Assembly: GCA_028283725.1 (NCBI GenBank)
Contig: JAPWKC010000004.1
Location: forward strand, 1,116,001 to 1,180,000
Reading direction: 5' to 3'
DNA length: 64,000 nt
From: Neorhizobium sp.
GTDB lineage: Bacteria > Pseudomonadota > Alphaproteobacteria > Rhizobiales > Rhizobiaceae
Shown here: in pieces, positions 1-8,823 of the stretch
Layout of the letters: every line of letters begins with the position of its first letter
Numbering within the stretch: position 1 is the first letter of the stretch
Translations under genes and position numbers: made by a program
The notes under the pieces: generated by a model
Told to the model about the DNA's origin: nothing
The model's database searches: none
The model's input: the letters and a program-made list of their open reading frames with translations, nothing else

Positions 1-52
1 AGCTTACCGTGGCCAAGGCTTGAAAGCAGGAACAGGTCCGGCCGGAATGACC

Positions 53-1306
53 ATGAAGAAGATACTGGTGCTTTTGAAGGGCTATCCGAGGCTTTCGGAA
101 ACCTTCATCGCACAGGAATTGCTGGGGCTCGAGCGCGCCGGCTTCGAGCTGGAACTGGTCGCCATGCGCCGGCCGACCGACAAGAAGCGCCACCCCGTGC
201 ATGACGAGATCAAGGCGCCGGTGCGCTATCTGCCGGAATATCTGCATCAGGAGCCGATCCGCGTCATCAAGGCGCTGATTTCAACCTCGCGCCTGCCGGG
301 CTTCAAACGCGCCATTCAGGCGCTTGCCGAGGACTTCAAGCGTGATCGCTCGCGCAACCGCCTGCGGCGCTTCGGACAGGCTGCCGTGCTGGTGGCCGAA
401 TGGCCCCGCGATGCCGGATGGCTGCATGTGCATTTCATCCACACACCGGCGGCCGTCGCCCGCTATGCCAGCCAGATCGGCTGCATGCCATGGACCGTTT
501 CGGCGCATGCCAAGGATATCTGGACGTCCGAGGCCTGGGATCTCACGGACAAGCTTTCCGAGGCCCGCTGGGCCGTGACCTGTACCCGCGCCGGCTATGA
601 GCGGCTGTCGTCATTGTCCGACCGGAAGAATGTGCATTTGAGCTATCACGGGCTCGATCTCGACCGGTTCCCGCCCTTCCTGCAGGACCGGCCACCGCGC
701 GACGGTTCTGATGGTACCGATCCGATCCGCATCGTCAGCGTCGGCCGGGCCGTGAAGAAGAAGGGCTATGACGTGCTGCTGGCGGCACTTGCCCGCCTGC
801 CCAAAGACATAGCCTGGACCTTTACCCATATCGGCGGCGGCGACGAGCTGAAGGGCTTGAAGGCGCAGGCCGAGACACTCGGCATTGCCGGCCGGATGAC
901 CTGGAAGGGCGCGCTCGACCAGCGCGAGGTGCTCGAACATTACCGCACCAGCGATCTCTTTGCGCTTGCCTGCCGGATTACCGCCGATGGCGACCGGGAC
1001 GGGCTGCCCAACGTGCTGGTGGAGGCATCCAGCCAGGCATTGCCGATCGTCTCCACCGATATTTCCGGCATCGGCGAATTGTTCCGCAACGAGGAGAACG
1101 GCCTGCTCGTCGCGCCCGACAGTATCGACGCGCTCGCGGCAGCCCTTGAAAAGGCAATCCGCAACCCCGCCTTCCGCCGCAGGCTCGGCAAGACCGCCGA
1201 GCAAAAGGTGCGCACCCAGTTCGACTATCACAGCAGCATTGCCGATCTTGAGCGGCTGTTCGGCCAGAGCTTCGCCGAGCACGATGAAGAGGCCCGCAAT
1301 GTCTGA
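53..1306 (+). CDS. Glycosyltransferase family 4 protein
   Basis: Probable retaining GT-B glycosyltransferase that adds a sugar to a surface polysaccharide or glycolipid at the cytoplasmic face of the membrane. The N-terminus MKKILVLLKGYPRLSETF is the usual start of this family, so I chose the ATG at 53; an ATG at 47 and a TTG at 20 lie upstream in frame. The nucleotide-sugar domain occupies about residues 225-400, with SVGRAVKKKGYDVLL near 230 and DRDGLPNVLVEA near 315, which carries the family's Glu-rich donor-binding motif. The length (417 aa) is normal. Its 3' end overlaps the next glycosyltransferase gene by 8 bases, so the two are probably cotranscribed and act on the same glycan. Acceptor and donor cannot be read from sequence. 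Confidence 0.85.
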   Translation: MKKILVLLKGYPRLSETFIAQELLGLERAGFELELVAMRRPTDKKRHPVHDEIKAPVRYLPEYLHQEPIRVIKALISTSRLPGFKRAIQALAEDFKRDRSRNRLRRFGQAAVLVAEWPRDAGWLHVHFIHTPAAVARYASQIGCMPWTVSAHAKDIWTSEAWDLTDKLSEARWAVTCTRAGYERLSSLSDRKNVHLSYHGLDLDRFPPFLQDRPPRDGSDGTDPIRIVSVGRAVKKKGYDVLLAALARLPKDIAWTFTHIGGGDELKGLKAQAETLGIAGRMTWKGALDQREVLEHYRTSDLFALACRITADGDRDGLPNVLVEASSQALPIVSTDISGIGELFRNEENGLLVAPDSIDALAAALEKAIRNPAFRRRLGKTAEQKVRTQFDYHSSIADLERLFGQSFAEHDEEARNV

Positions 1307-2465
1307 AACCCGGAAAGCCGGCCGCGGCGGCATCTTCTTCTATGTCCAGCATCTGCTCGGCATCGGCCATATCGTGCGGGCGAGCCGCGTGGCGCAGGCG
1401 CTGGCCGAAGCCGGTTTTGAGGTGACGCTGGTGACAGGGGGAACGCCGGTCAAAGGGTTTCCGCCTTCAGGCGTCCGGCACATACAATTGCCATCCGTCG
1501 TTGCCTCAACCACCGGTTTTTCCGCGCTTGCCGATGGCGAGGGCAATCCGGTCGATCGCGCCTTCGAAGAGACGCGCACCGGCATGCTGATCGACGCCTA
1601 CCGGGCTGCTTCGCCTGACGCCGTCATCATCGAGGCCTTTCCGTTCGGCCGCCGGCAGATGCGCTTCGAGCTTCTGCCGCTGCTCGCCGCGATCGAGGAG
1701 AGCATGCCTCGGCCTATCCTTCTCTCATCAGTGCGCGACATCCTGCAGGAAAATCGCAAGGCCGGACGCGACGAGGAAACGCTCGGCCTCATCGAACAGC
1801 ATTTCGACGGCATTCTCGTGCATGGCGACCAGCGCTTCGTGCGGCTCGAAGAAACGTTTCCAAAGGCCGGCGCCTTTGCGGACAAGATCTTCTATACCGG
1901 GCTTGTGGCGCCGCAGAAGCCCGCCCCCTCTCCCGACCGGTTCGATGTGGTCGTGTCGGCCGGCGGCGGCGCCGTCGGTGCGGGGCTTATCCGTGCGGCG
2001 ATCGACGCCAGGGACATCCTTGCCGACCGACGCCGCTGGTGCGTGATCACGGGGCCGAACCTGCCGCAGGAGGATTTTGACCGCTTTGCCGCAACGACGC
2101 CTTCGGAGGTGAGGATCGAGCGGTTCCGCCCGGACTTTCCCTCGCTGCTCGTCAATGCGACGCTTTCCATCTCGCAGGCGGGTTACAACACGGTCTGCGA
2201 CCTGATGCAGACGCGCTGCCGGCCGATCCTCGTGCCGTTTGCCGCCGGTGGCGAGACGGAACAGACCGAACGGGCCGAAAGGCTGGTGGCGCTTGGACTG
2301 GCCGAGGTCGTGGCGGAAAAGGATCTCGACGGCGACACGATGGCTGCCGCGATACGAAGGGCCGATGGACGCCGGGCACCCGAGACGCCGCCCTTCGCCC
2401 TCAATGGTGCGGCACATACGGCAGACATCATCTCCAGGCTTCTTGCCCGGAAGGCATCCGGCTGA
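1299..2465 (+). CDS. MurG-like (GT28-type) glycosyltransferase, COG4671-like
   Basis: A 388-residue GT-B protein resembling the predicted glycosyltransferases of COG4671. The N-terminus has GIFFYVQHLLGIGHIVRAS, the glycine/histidine loop of MurG-like enzymes. The C-terminal half has VVVSAGGGAVG and then SISQAGYNTVCDLM plus RPILVPFA, the UDP-sugar-binding signature of GT28 C-domains (about residues 215-330). The ATG at 1299 lies inside the end of the preceding GT4 gene, which indicates translational coupling. A longer open frame begins at 960 but sits entirely within the upstream gene. Its likely role is a second transfer step in the same pathway. In this family the substrate is usually unknown, and I cannot specify it. 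Confidence 0.8.
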   Translation: MSETRKAGRGGIFFYVQHLLGIGHIVRASRVAQALAEAGFEVTLVTGGTPVKGFPPSGVRHIQLPSVVASTTGFSALADGEGNPVDRAFEETRTGMLIDAYRAASPDAVIIEAFPFGRRQMRFELLPLLAAIEESMPRPILLSSVRDILQENRKAGRDEETLGLIEQHFDGILVHGDQRFVRLEETFPKAGAFADKIFYTGLVAPQKPAPSPDRFDVVVSAGGGAVGAGLIRAAIDARDILADRRRWCVITGPNLPQEDFDRFAATTPSEVRIERFRPDFPSLLVNATLSISQAGYNTVCDLMQTRCRPILVPFAAGGETEQTERAERLVALGLAEVVAEKDLDGDTMAAAIRRADGRRAPETPPFALNGAAHTADIISRLLARKASG

Positions 2466-2480
2466 ATGCCGCATCGCCGA

Positions 2481-2570
2481 TCAGAAGACGGCGGATGCGA
2501 ATTCCCAGAAATACAGGATGACGATCAGGGCCGACACGGCAAAGGCGATGGCATCGAGCGATATCTTCAT
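2481..2570 (-). CDS. Putative 29-residue single-span membrane peptide
   Basis: A very short frame reading MKISLDAIAFAVSALIVILY and ending WEFASAVF. It is one continuous hydrophobic helix with a short charged N-terminus. The ATG at 2570 is preceded by AAAAGGTGTTACC, a good Shine-Dalgarno at proper spacing, which is the main reason to believe it. It is convergent with the glycosyltransferase gene ending at 2465 and stands alone. No family is recognised; the residue pattern resembles small regulatory or stress-induced membrane peptides, but that is only an analogy. It is below normal gene-calling length, so conservation in relatives is the real test. Confidence 0.5.
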   Translation of the reverse strand: MKISLDAIAFAVSALIVILYFWEFASAVF

Positions 2571-2828
2571 GGTAACACCTTTTATTTAGTGAAGCCTAAT
2601 ACATCGATCGAGGCCAAAAGTCGCTGCTCGTCTGGTTTGTTGGTTAACCGACGGGCGCCCGCCGAGGGCACGTTTTTGACGAGAGGCGCGCTGGAGCGTG
2701 CTGGCGCAGGAGGACCTGTGGCATGCCGCAGGCCGCAAAGCGCGGACGCGACGCGATCATTTGCGTCGCATGACAATCTAAGGGATTTTCTTCGGGAGGG
2801 TGTGGCCCTGGCAATCAAGGCTTTGAAC

Positions 2829-2905
2829 TGGTCGGAGTGGCAAGATTCGAACTTGCGACCCCCACGTCCCGAACGTGGTGCGCTACCAGACTGCGCTACA
2901 CTCCG
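2829..2905 (-). tRNA. tRNA-Pro (anticodon CGG)
   Basis: The minus strand folds as a full cloverleaf. The acceptor stem CGGAGTG pairs with CACTCCG, the discriminator is A and CCA is encoded. The anticodon stem CCACG/CGTGG encloses loop TTCGGGA, which gives anticodon CGG with G37 as expected for tRNA-Pro. The T arm contains GTTCGAATC in the usual place. It is 77 nt including CCA and reads codon CCG. It forms the left boundary of the polysaccharide block. Confidence 0.95.
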
Positions 2906-2919
2906 TGACCAGTGGCGCC

Positions 2920-2948
2920 TCTATAGACCAGCATTTTTCATAGGACAA
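2920..2948 (-). promoter_or_regulatory. Sigma-70-type promoter of tRNA-Pro
   Basis: On the minus strand TTGTCC (2948-2943) and TATAGA (2925-2920) are separated by exactly 17 bases, and the -10 box ends 14 bases before the tRNA 5' end. This is close to the rhizobial housekeeping consensus. The rest of the stretch up to 3210 shows no gene that I can support. Confidence 0.65.
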
Positions 2949-3210
2949 GCGGCGTTTTTGAATTTTTTGCGACGCGCCGCATTTCTTTGCCGGTGAGCGT
3001 TACAAGCCCGTAAAACCAAGGCGTTGCAAAAAAGCGGCGGCTGCGAAAATTGCGTGAAGACACGCTTATGTGCCTCGCCGCGGCGGCTCAAAATCTGCTA
3101 GGCCCGATGATGGAACACGCCTTCGGCCATGGCCGCGCGCTCTTTCTCAGCGCGCGCCCCGACGGGTCGCGATCCGCTATCGACCATCCGCAGAAGGACC
3201 CTGCAAGACC

Positions 3211-3573
3211 ATGAGCCGCCGCGCCCTCGTTTCGACCGCCCTTATCGCCCTTTCGCTGACCGCCTGCACCACGACGGGCATCGTCGCGGCCGCCAGCCCG
3301 ATCAACAGCCGCTGGGTCGGCCGCCCCGCCGGCGAGCTTTTTGCCAAGTACAACCCGCCGCTCACCGACACGCAGGACGGCTCCAACACGGTTTACGGCT
3401 GGCGCGGCGGCTATACCAAGATCAAGCAGCAGGGCGCAAAGACGGTTTCGGTCTCCTGCTCGGCGAAGATCACCGTTTCGCAGGACTATGTGATCAAGAA
3501 CATCCAGATCACCGGCGACCAGCCCGGTGCGACCTCTGCAAGCTACTGCACAGAGCTGCTGACGAGGCCGTGA
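3211..3573 (+). CDS. Small predicted lipoprotein
   Basis: A 120-residue protein with a lipoprotein signal peptide: MSRRALVSTALIALSLTAC, lipobox LTAC, lipidated Cys at residue 19. The mature part is polar and has two further Cys (around 93 and 114) that could form a disulfide. The ATG at 3211 follows AGAAGGACC at suitable spacing; an in-frame extension to 3070 lacks a signal peptide at its N-terminus and is rejected. A hairpin terminator follows at 3605. No function is recognised. It resembles conserved short envelope lipoproteins of rhizobia. It reads opposite to the polysaccharide genes and is probably a stand-alone unit. Confidence 0.75.
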   Translation: MSRRALVSTALIALSLTACTTTGIVAAASPINSRWVGRPAGELFAKYNPPLTDTQDGSNTVYGWRGGYTKIKQQGAKTVSVSCSAKITVSQDYVIKNIQITGDQPGATSASYCTELLTRP

Positions 3574-3604
3574 GCGGGTTTTAGTCCCACGTATCAAGAA
3601 CGAG

Positions 3605-3631
3605 CGGGCGGGACGCAATCCTGCCCGTTTT
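3605..3631 (+). terminator. Rho-independent terminator after the lipoprotein gene
   Basis: CGGGCGGGA and TCCTGCCCG form a 9-bp stem (one G-T pair) around loop CGCAA, followed by TTTTCTTGTT. It lies 31 bases after the stop codon and points in the gene's direction. Confidence 0.75.
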
Positions 3632-3655
3632 CTTGTTGGCTATCCCTTACGACCG

Positions 3656-4741
3656 TCAAACGGGCCGATCGGGCCTCTTCGGCTCGATGCCGACAAGAGC
3701 CCTTGCCGCCATTTTCTCGACCTGCCTGCGCGTCGCGGCCGCGGTCTCTGCCCGCAGTCGCGGATCATCCACCAGTTCGATCAGTTGTTCTGTCCATAGG
3801 TCAGGGTGGTAGGCGAGCAGGATCTCCCCCTCGCCTGACGGCCGAAAGGCCGGGCAATCGCTCAGAACCGCCGCGGCACCGGCCCGTGCTATATCGATCC
3901 GCTTGGTTTCCGCCCGGCAGTCGTTGACCTCGCCAGGAGCAACGGGGACTATCATGATGTCGATCTGCCGCCTGCGGCTTTCACGCAGATAGTCTGGCCA
4001 CGGGAGTGGTTGGCATATGGTCAACCGATCGAGACCGGTTGCCAGCCATAGCTGCGCGGTCCTGCCTTCCGCCACCACTTCAAACCGTGCATGGGCACGC
4101 GCCGAAAGCACCGCACGGATGACAGGGACGAGGAACCGGTGTTCCTCCACATGGATAGCCGTCGCATGATAGGCGATCGTGACGCTTCCAGACGTCGCGC
4201 CGATCGGCCCTGCGACCCCCGCCTCCATTTCCGGCGCAGGGGGCAGAACGAGCGGCTTGGCATAGCGCAATCGCTCGGCCAAGACAGGCGTCGATACCCA
4301 TAGCTCGTCGATCACGCCGTCAAGCCGGCGGAGCGGGAAAAGCGACTGGCTCAGCAAACGATATCGATAGGCGATACTGGCCTCATGGCCGAGAACGAGG
4401 CCCGCCATATCGTCATCGACGAAGACCGCCACACCGGCGAGCGTCTGCCGGTTTTTCCGTATCCAGTCCGTAACGGCCTTCGAGGCGTAACGGACGATGA
4501 TCACATAGACGTTGTCCGCGTCGAAAGTCGATGGATCGAAGCGGCGAAAATCCACGCACTCGTGTGGCGGCATGCCGGGCGCAGCCAAGCGAGCCAGAAA
4601 ATAATAGTCGAAGGTTGGATTGGGGAACTTGCCAACAACAAGGATGCGCGCCGCATCACGTGGCAGCCGCAGTGCCGCGCGCTGCCGGGGTCTCGGCAGT
4701 TTCAGCCAATCATTCAGCAATGAGAGGGGAAATCTCGCCAT
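3656..4741 (-). CDS. Glycosyltransferase-like protein of the polysaccharide block
   Basis: A 361-residue soluble protein. It opens a Rossmann-like unit with ARILVVGKFPNPTFDYYFLA (about 30-50), and VAVFVDDDMAG lies near 105. The C-terminal half has VTIAYHATAIHVEEHRFLVPVI and a loop resembling GT-B donor domains. Motifs are weak, so the family is not certain; a GT4/GT1-like fold is the best reading. The ATG at 4741 overlaps the upstream gene's stop by one base (TGATG), so the two are translationally coupled. The in-frame TTG at 4747 is less likely. Being last in the minus-strand block suggests that it modifies the same glycan. Confidence 0.6.
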   Translation of the reverse strand: MARFPLSLLNDWLKLPRPRQRAALRLPRDAARILVVGKFPNPTFDYYFLARLAAPGMPPHECVDFRRFDPSTFDADNVYVIIVRYASKAVTDWIRKNRQTLAGVAVFVDDDMAGLVLGHEASIAYRYRLLSQSLFPLRRLDGVIDELWVSTPVLAERLRYAKPLVLPPAPEMEAGVAGPIGATSGSVTIAYHATAIHVEEHRFLVPVIRAVLSARAHARFEVVAEGRTAQLWLATGLDRLTICQPLPWPDYLRESRRRQIDIMIVPVAPGEVNDCRAETKRIDIARAGAAAVLSDCPAFRPSGEGEILLAYHPDLWTEQLIELVDDPRLRAETAAATRRQVEKMAARALVGIEPKRPDRPV

Positions 4742-6681
4742 CAACAAGGTCCCGCGCTACGAGCGGCGAGACTGACGGGGAATGTCTCCAGCACGAAATC
4801 CTCCGCCACTTTCGAGAGGTTCGGATTGTGAAACGGGTCGTTGCGGAGCACTGTTCCCCAACGGCTGAACATGATCGCCTCCTCGTGGGCAAAGCGCTTC
4901 AGCTTGCCGGCCGTGTCGTCCTTGCCGCGGGAAACGGATTCGTGATGCCAGAGCCGGGCATCGGGGGTCCAGACGATGCGCTTTCCGGATCGACGTAGTT
5001 TGAGACAATAATCGACATCGTTGAAAGCGACCTGAAGATGGTCCTCATCCATACCGCCGACGGCACTCCAGGCAGCCCGCGTGGTCAGCAGACACGCTGC
5101 CGTCACCGCCGACACATCGCGACGTTCAAACAGCAGGCCACGGTCTTCGGCGCCATCGGGGTGTAGAAAAGCGAAACTATGCCGGGCGACAGAACCTGCG
5201 CCGAGCGTCACGCCCGCGTGCTGAACAAAGCCATCCGGATAGAAAAGATAGGCCCCGACGGCGCCCACTGTTTCGTCCACGAGTTCTGCGGCCATCTGCA
5301 CGAGCCAATCGTCGGAGATCGGATCCACGTCATTGTTCATCAGCAGGATCAGATCGTTTCGTGCCGCCTTCACGCCCAGATTGCAGGCGCGGGAAAAATT
5401 GAACGCCCCAGGCATGGCAACCGTTCGGGCAATGCCTTTTGCCACGACCTCGTCGAGCAGGGTGAGCGTTTCCGGCTCGCGGCTGTCGTTGTCGACGATG
5501 ATGATATCGAGGTCATCTGCAATTGTGCGGTCAAGGAGACCACCGATACAGGCTCGTAGCAGATCAGGGCGATCGCGGATCGGAACGATAACGCTCACCC
5601 TCGGCTTTGCCGTCGCCGTTGCCTTTTGCGGCCGGCGTTTGCGCACATATCGTGCGCGGCGACTGATCAGCATCTGAGGAAGGTGAAGCACGCTGCCCGG
5701 CATCCCGGCCGCGATTGCCGAAACAGCCTCCACCATATCCGCCGTGTGCAGATTAAAGTCTGGCGGAAGCGCAGAGAGCTTTACCAGAGCGCCATCGAGG
5801 GGAAGCCAGCCGGATTGCGCCAGAAGCGGGCTCCAGGCCGGTTTGAAACATGGCTCATGACGCCGGCCGAAAGCCGATATCCGGTCCTCGTCGGCATAGA
5901 CTGCGGCCACATCCGCTCCGCCGAAAGGTTCTGCCAGCCGCTCCAGCGCATTCTTCGCCAGAATGGCGCCTGCGGGAAGGTTTAGCCAAAGCTTCGGCAG
6001 CGTCGGATCAGATGCCCGCAGAGTATTCAGGTCGGACCGTTCGGCCACCTGCCATCGCGGCCATGTCTGGGCGTCCAGTGAGCGCATGGTCGCAGTGCGC
6101 TGGCGATGCGAAGAGGCTTCGAGGGTGACGAGAATGACCGTGTTCGAAGACGGCAGTGGCTTGACGTCATTCGCCCGGAGATGGTTTTCCAACCAGCGGG
6201 AATAGGGAAGCGCATTCAACTCGTCGGCAAGGCGAGCAAAGCGAAAGGCGACACCGCGATGATTGCCTGCAAGGAACAGTCGGGCAACGGCCAGCAGTTT
6301 GCGCGGAAACCTGAAAAGCGCCCGCAATCCGAGTTCGACAAGAGGAACGGTGCGCAGCGATACGACTACTATGTCTTCGCCGGACCACGGCTTTCCAGCG
6401 ACATCGACGATGCAGAGACTTTCAGCAGCCTTCGGTACCCAGCTGTATAAAACAGCCCGCCCGCCCGTTCCAAGCCGAGGAGTTCGCAGAACGACCGCAG
6501 GCTCACGATCCTTGCGGAGGAAGCCCAGACGAGCGCCTTGCGGCCAGCATCCGCCGCCCGACCGCAGACCGATGCGAACGAGATCACCTGCAAAACGAGA
6601 CACCGGCAGAACGCCGGACGGGTGCGGGCCTTGCAGTGGATCGCCTTCATGCGCGTCGGCGGAGGTCAAAAGGGAAGCCAC
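4741..6681 (-). CDS. Two-domain family 2 glycosyltransferase
   Basis: A 646-residue cytosolic protein. The C-terminal GT-A domain starts near residue 360 with KPRVSVIVPIRDRPDLL. It carries IIIVDNDSRE, the metal/nucleotide motif LLMNNDVDP, and GGMDEDHLQVAFNDVDYCLKL with the catalytic-type ED. The middle region has AVYADEDRIS and FKPAWSPLLAQSGWL, typical of the first domain of bifunctional O-antigen GT2 proteins, but the start of that domain (around 180-230) has lost the usual VSIIVP...DDGS motif. The start is GTG at 6681, without a strong ribosome site, so it is uncertain. It couples to the next gene by TGATG. The likely role is elongation of a repeating surface glycan. Confidence 0.8.
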   Translation of the reverse strand: MASLLTSADAHEGDPLQGPHPSGVLPVSRFAGDLVRIGLRSGGGCWPQGARLGFLRKDREPAVVLRTPRLGTGGRAVLYSWVPKAAESLCIVDVAGKPWSGEDIVVVSLRTVPLVELGLRALFRFPRKLLAVARLFLAGNHRGVAFRFARLADELNALPYSRWLENHLRANDVKPLPSSNTVILVTLEASSHRQRTATMRSLDAQTWPRWQVAERSDLNTLRASDPTLPKLWLNLPAGAILAKNALERLAEPFGGADVAAVYADEDRISAFGRRHEPCFKPAWSPLLAQSGWLPLDGALVKLSALPPDFNLHTADMVEAVSAIAAGMPGSVLHLPQMLISRRARYVRKRRPQKATATAKPRVSVIVPIRDRPDLLRACIGGLLDRTIADDLDIIIVDNDSREPETLTLLDEVVAKGIARTVAMPGAFNFSRACNLGVKAARNDLILLMNNDVDPISDDWLVQMAAELVDETVGAVGAYLFYPDGFVQHAGVTLGAGSVARHSFAFLHPDGAEDRGLLFERRDVSAVTAACLLTTRAAWSAVGGMDEDHLQVAFNDVDYCLKLRRSGKRIVWTPDARLWHHESVSRGKDDTAGKLKRFAHEEAIMFSRWGTVLRNDPFHNPNLSKVAEDFVLETFPVSLAARSAGPC

Positions 6682-6870
6682 ATTCTGTTTCCGACGATAA
6701 GGTTCCTACACGGCGCCTCATATCTCTGATCGCCCCAAGCCAGCACGCAAAAAATGTCCGTCACCATAGAGGCATTTTCGCCTCGTATCGAAAAGCGGGA
6801 CGGCTTCCTGTCTTTTCCGGCGTCGCGCCAGACGTGCGTTCGGTCCATCGAATTGCCCTGAAACGGTCGT

Positions 6871-8151
6871 TCAGTCCAGCTTCTTTCGCAGAAGCACGAC
6901 ACCGCCACAGGCCGCACCGCAGACGCCGAGACAAGCGAGAAGCGTCAGGAACAGGGAGAGCGGCACATTGGGGTACTTGTTGCGGTCCGGCACTGTCGGC
7001 TGGATGAACGCATCGACGTAGACGAGCTGCAGGGAGCTGACGAGCTTGACCTTTTCAAGATCGGTGATCGCCGACTTGAGGCGGGTTTCAGCCAATGACA
7101 GATTGAGCTTCAGCTGGTCGAATATCGTGGAATAGTCGGCAAGATTGCCACCACGCGTCGTGGTGCCGCCGGCGGACTGCGCCCTCAGCGCCTTTGCCTG
7201 CTCTTCCTGAGCTGCGATCTGGCGATCCATGTCGAGCATCTGAGGGCTCTTGTCGCCAACGGACTGGCTCAAAGCCACCCGCCGGCTCCTGAGGTCGGCG
7301 ATGCTTGTTTCAACAGTGGTCAGCAAATCCGAATTGCTCTGCGCGGAGAGATCAATATCGAAGACGCCGGTCTTGTTCTGGGTGTCGCGGATCTGGCCGC
7401 GCAGGTCGCCAACGTCCTTGGTGGCCGTATCGACATTGCGCTGGCTCGAGGCGCGCAGATCGTCCCACATGCCCGAGCTCAACTGGTTTACCCGCTGCTC
7501 GGCAAGGTGCAGCACCAGCTTGACCATCGCATTGGCTTCCTGCGGCGAATAGGCCGTCACTTCCAATTCGACGATGCCGCTTTTGGCGTTGACCGAGGTG
7601 GAAAAATGCCGCTTCCAGTATTTCAGCAGATCTTCCTGCGTCGCATCACTGCGCAGGCGCGACATGAAATCGATGTCGCTGCGACCATAGAGATCGCCGA
7701 GATTGACCGCTTTCTGCATGTCCTGGATGATCGCAGGGCTGTCCAGATAGTTCAGCAGGATGGCCGTGTCCTGGACGATCTTTTCCTTCGGCTCCACCGT
7801 GTCGCTGGCATAACGATCACGCGACAGATAGGGCGTGGACGTCCGTACGATGAAGCGCACTTCGGATGCATATCCGGGACTTGCTATAAAGGCGAAATAG
7901 AGGATGCTGGCTGCCATCGGCAAAACCAGCGTCCCACCGATGATCGCCATCAGGATGATGGAGAAAACCCGATCACGGGTTCGCGGGGCGAGCCCTGCCA
8001 AGCGATAAAGATTACGGCGGCTGCGGTTTTCGAACGTCAGCGCACGGGCATAGGAACTCAGCGCTGCCGCCATCTTCTGGCTGCGCGCCTGAACTGTCAC
8101 CGTTTCTGGCTGAACCAGCAAACGCTCTTCCTGCATCGTCTTTTCCGACAA
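6871..8151 (-). CDS. Capsule export inner-membrane protein, KpsE/BexC/CtrB family (second copy)
   Basis: A 426-residue polysaccharide co-polymerase-type export protein. There is a long cytosolic N-terminus, a first membrane span at about 63-90 (RVFSIILMAIIGGTLVLP onward), a periplasmic coiled-coil domain, and a C-terminal span at about 400-420 followed by RKKLD. DTQNKTGVFDIDLSAQS near 240 is the conserved QNKTG segment of the family. In group 2 capsule systems these proteins link the KpsMT transporter to the outer-membrane exporter. The TTG at 8151 is preceded by GGAGG and sits 16 bases after the ATPase gene's stop; ATG at 8136 is the alternative. It is paralogous to, but clearly diverged from, the protein at 8824-10032. 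Confidence 0.85.
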   Translation of the reverse strand: MSEKTMQEERLLVQPETVTVQARSQKMAAALSSYARALTFENRSRRNLYRLAGLAPRTRDRVFSIILMAIIGGTLVLPMAASILYFAFIASPGYASEVRFIVRTSTPYLSRDRYASDTVEPKEKIVQDTAILLNYLDSPAIIQDMQKAVNLGDLYGRSDIDFMSRLRSDATQEDLLKYWKRHFSTSVNAKSGIVELEVTAYSPQEANAMVKLVLHLAEQRVNQLSSGMWDDLRASSQRNVDTATKDVGDLRGQIRDTQNKTGVFDIDLSAQSNSDLLTTVETSIADLRSRRVALSQSVGDKSPQMLDMDRQIAAQEEQAKALRAQSAGGTTTRGGNLADYSTIFDQLKLNLSLAETRLKSAITDLEKVKLVSSLQLVYVDAFIQPTVPDRNKYPNVPLSLFLTLLACLGVCGAACGGVVLLRKKLD

Positions 8152-8167
8152 GAGCCTTACGCCTCCA

Positions 8168-8821
8168 CTAACGATTGAGACGCATATACGTCGCTATGCC
8201 GTCCTCAACATTGTCGAACTGCACCATGTGGCCATCGATCAGCACGATCGCGACATCACAGTAATCCTTAATCGTTTCCATATCATGCGAGATCATGATG
8301 ACATCCGATTTTTCACGCCGGGCGCGAAATGCCTCGCGACAGCGCCTCTGAAAATTGGAATCGCCGACGGCGGTGATTTCATCCACGAGATAGCAGTCGA
8401 ACTCGATTGCCATCGACAGACCGAAGGCGAAACGTGCCGCCATACCCGACGAATAGGTTCTGATCGGCTCGTTCAGGTAGCTGCCGATTTCGGCAAATTC
8501 CGCCACGAAACGCAAGACCCGGTAAAAATCCTCGCCATAGGCACGGGCGACGAATTTCAGGTTTTCCTTGCCGCTCAAAAGCGGGTTGAGCCCATTGGCA
8601 AAGCCGAGAGGCCAGGACACCCGGACCTGGCGCTTGATGCGGCCGCTATTGGGCAATTCGGCACCGGAGATCAGCCGCATCGTGGTCGATTTGCCGGCCC
8701 CGTTGACGCCGAGAAGGCCATAGGAGCGGCCGGCCGAGAACTGCATCGACTGATTGCGCAGGATGTAGCGACGATGGGCGGCCGTCTTGTAGTATTTGGT
8801 GACGTTCTCGATCGTGATCAT
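8168..8821 (-). CDS. Polysaccharide export ABC transporter ATP-binding protein, KpsT-like
   Basis: A 217-residue ATPase of the KpsT/Wzt-type family: Walker A GVNGAGKST near residue 43, signature YSSGMAARFAF near 125, Walker B CYLVDEITAVGD near 150, H-loop MISHDM. The length matches KpsT (about 219 aa) rather than the longer Wzt proteins that have a carbohydrate-binding domain. I place the start at ATG 8821 (MITIENVTKYYK), two bases after the stop of the upstream KpsE-like gene; an in-frame extension to 8875 lies within that gene. It should energise glycan export with a KpsM permease, but no permease gene is in the window. Confidence 0.9.
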   Translation of the reverse strand: MITIENVTKYYKTAAHRRYILRNQSMQFSAGRSYGLLGVNGAGKSTTMRLISGAELPNSGRIKRQVRVSWPLGFANGLNPLLSGKENLKFVARAYGEDFYRVLRFVAEFAEIGSYLNEPIRTYSSGMAARFAFGLSMAIEFDCYLVDEITAVGDSNFQRRCREAFRARREKSDVIMISHDMETIKDYCDVAIVLIDGHMVQFDNVEDGIATYMRLNR

Positions 8822-8823
8822 GG

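Noticed and set aside
960..1298. N-terminal extension of the second glycosyltransferase
   Set aside because: It lies wholly inside the first glycosyltransferase in another frame; family similarity starts at 1299.
2466..2996. 176-residue plus-strand frame over tRNA-Pro
   Set aside because: It translates through a complete tRNA gene and has no ribosome site.
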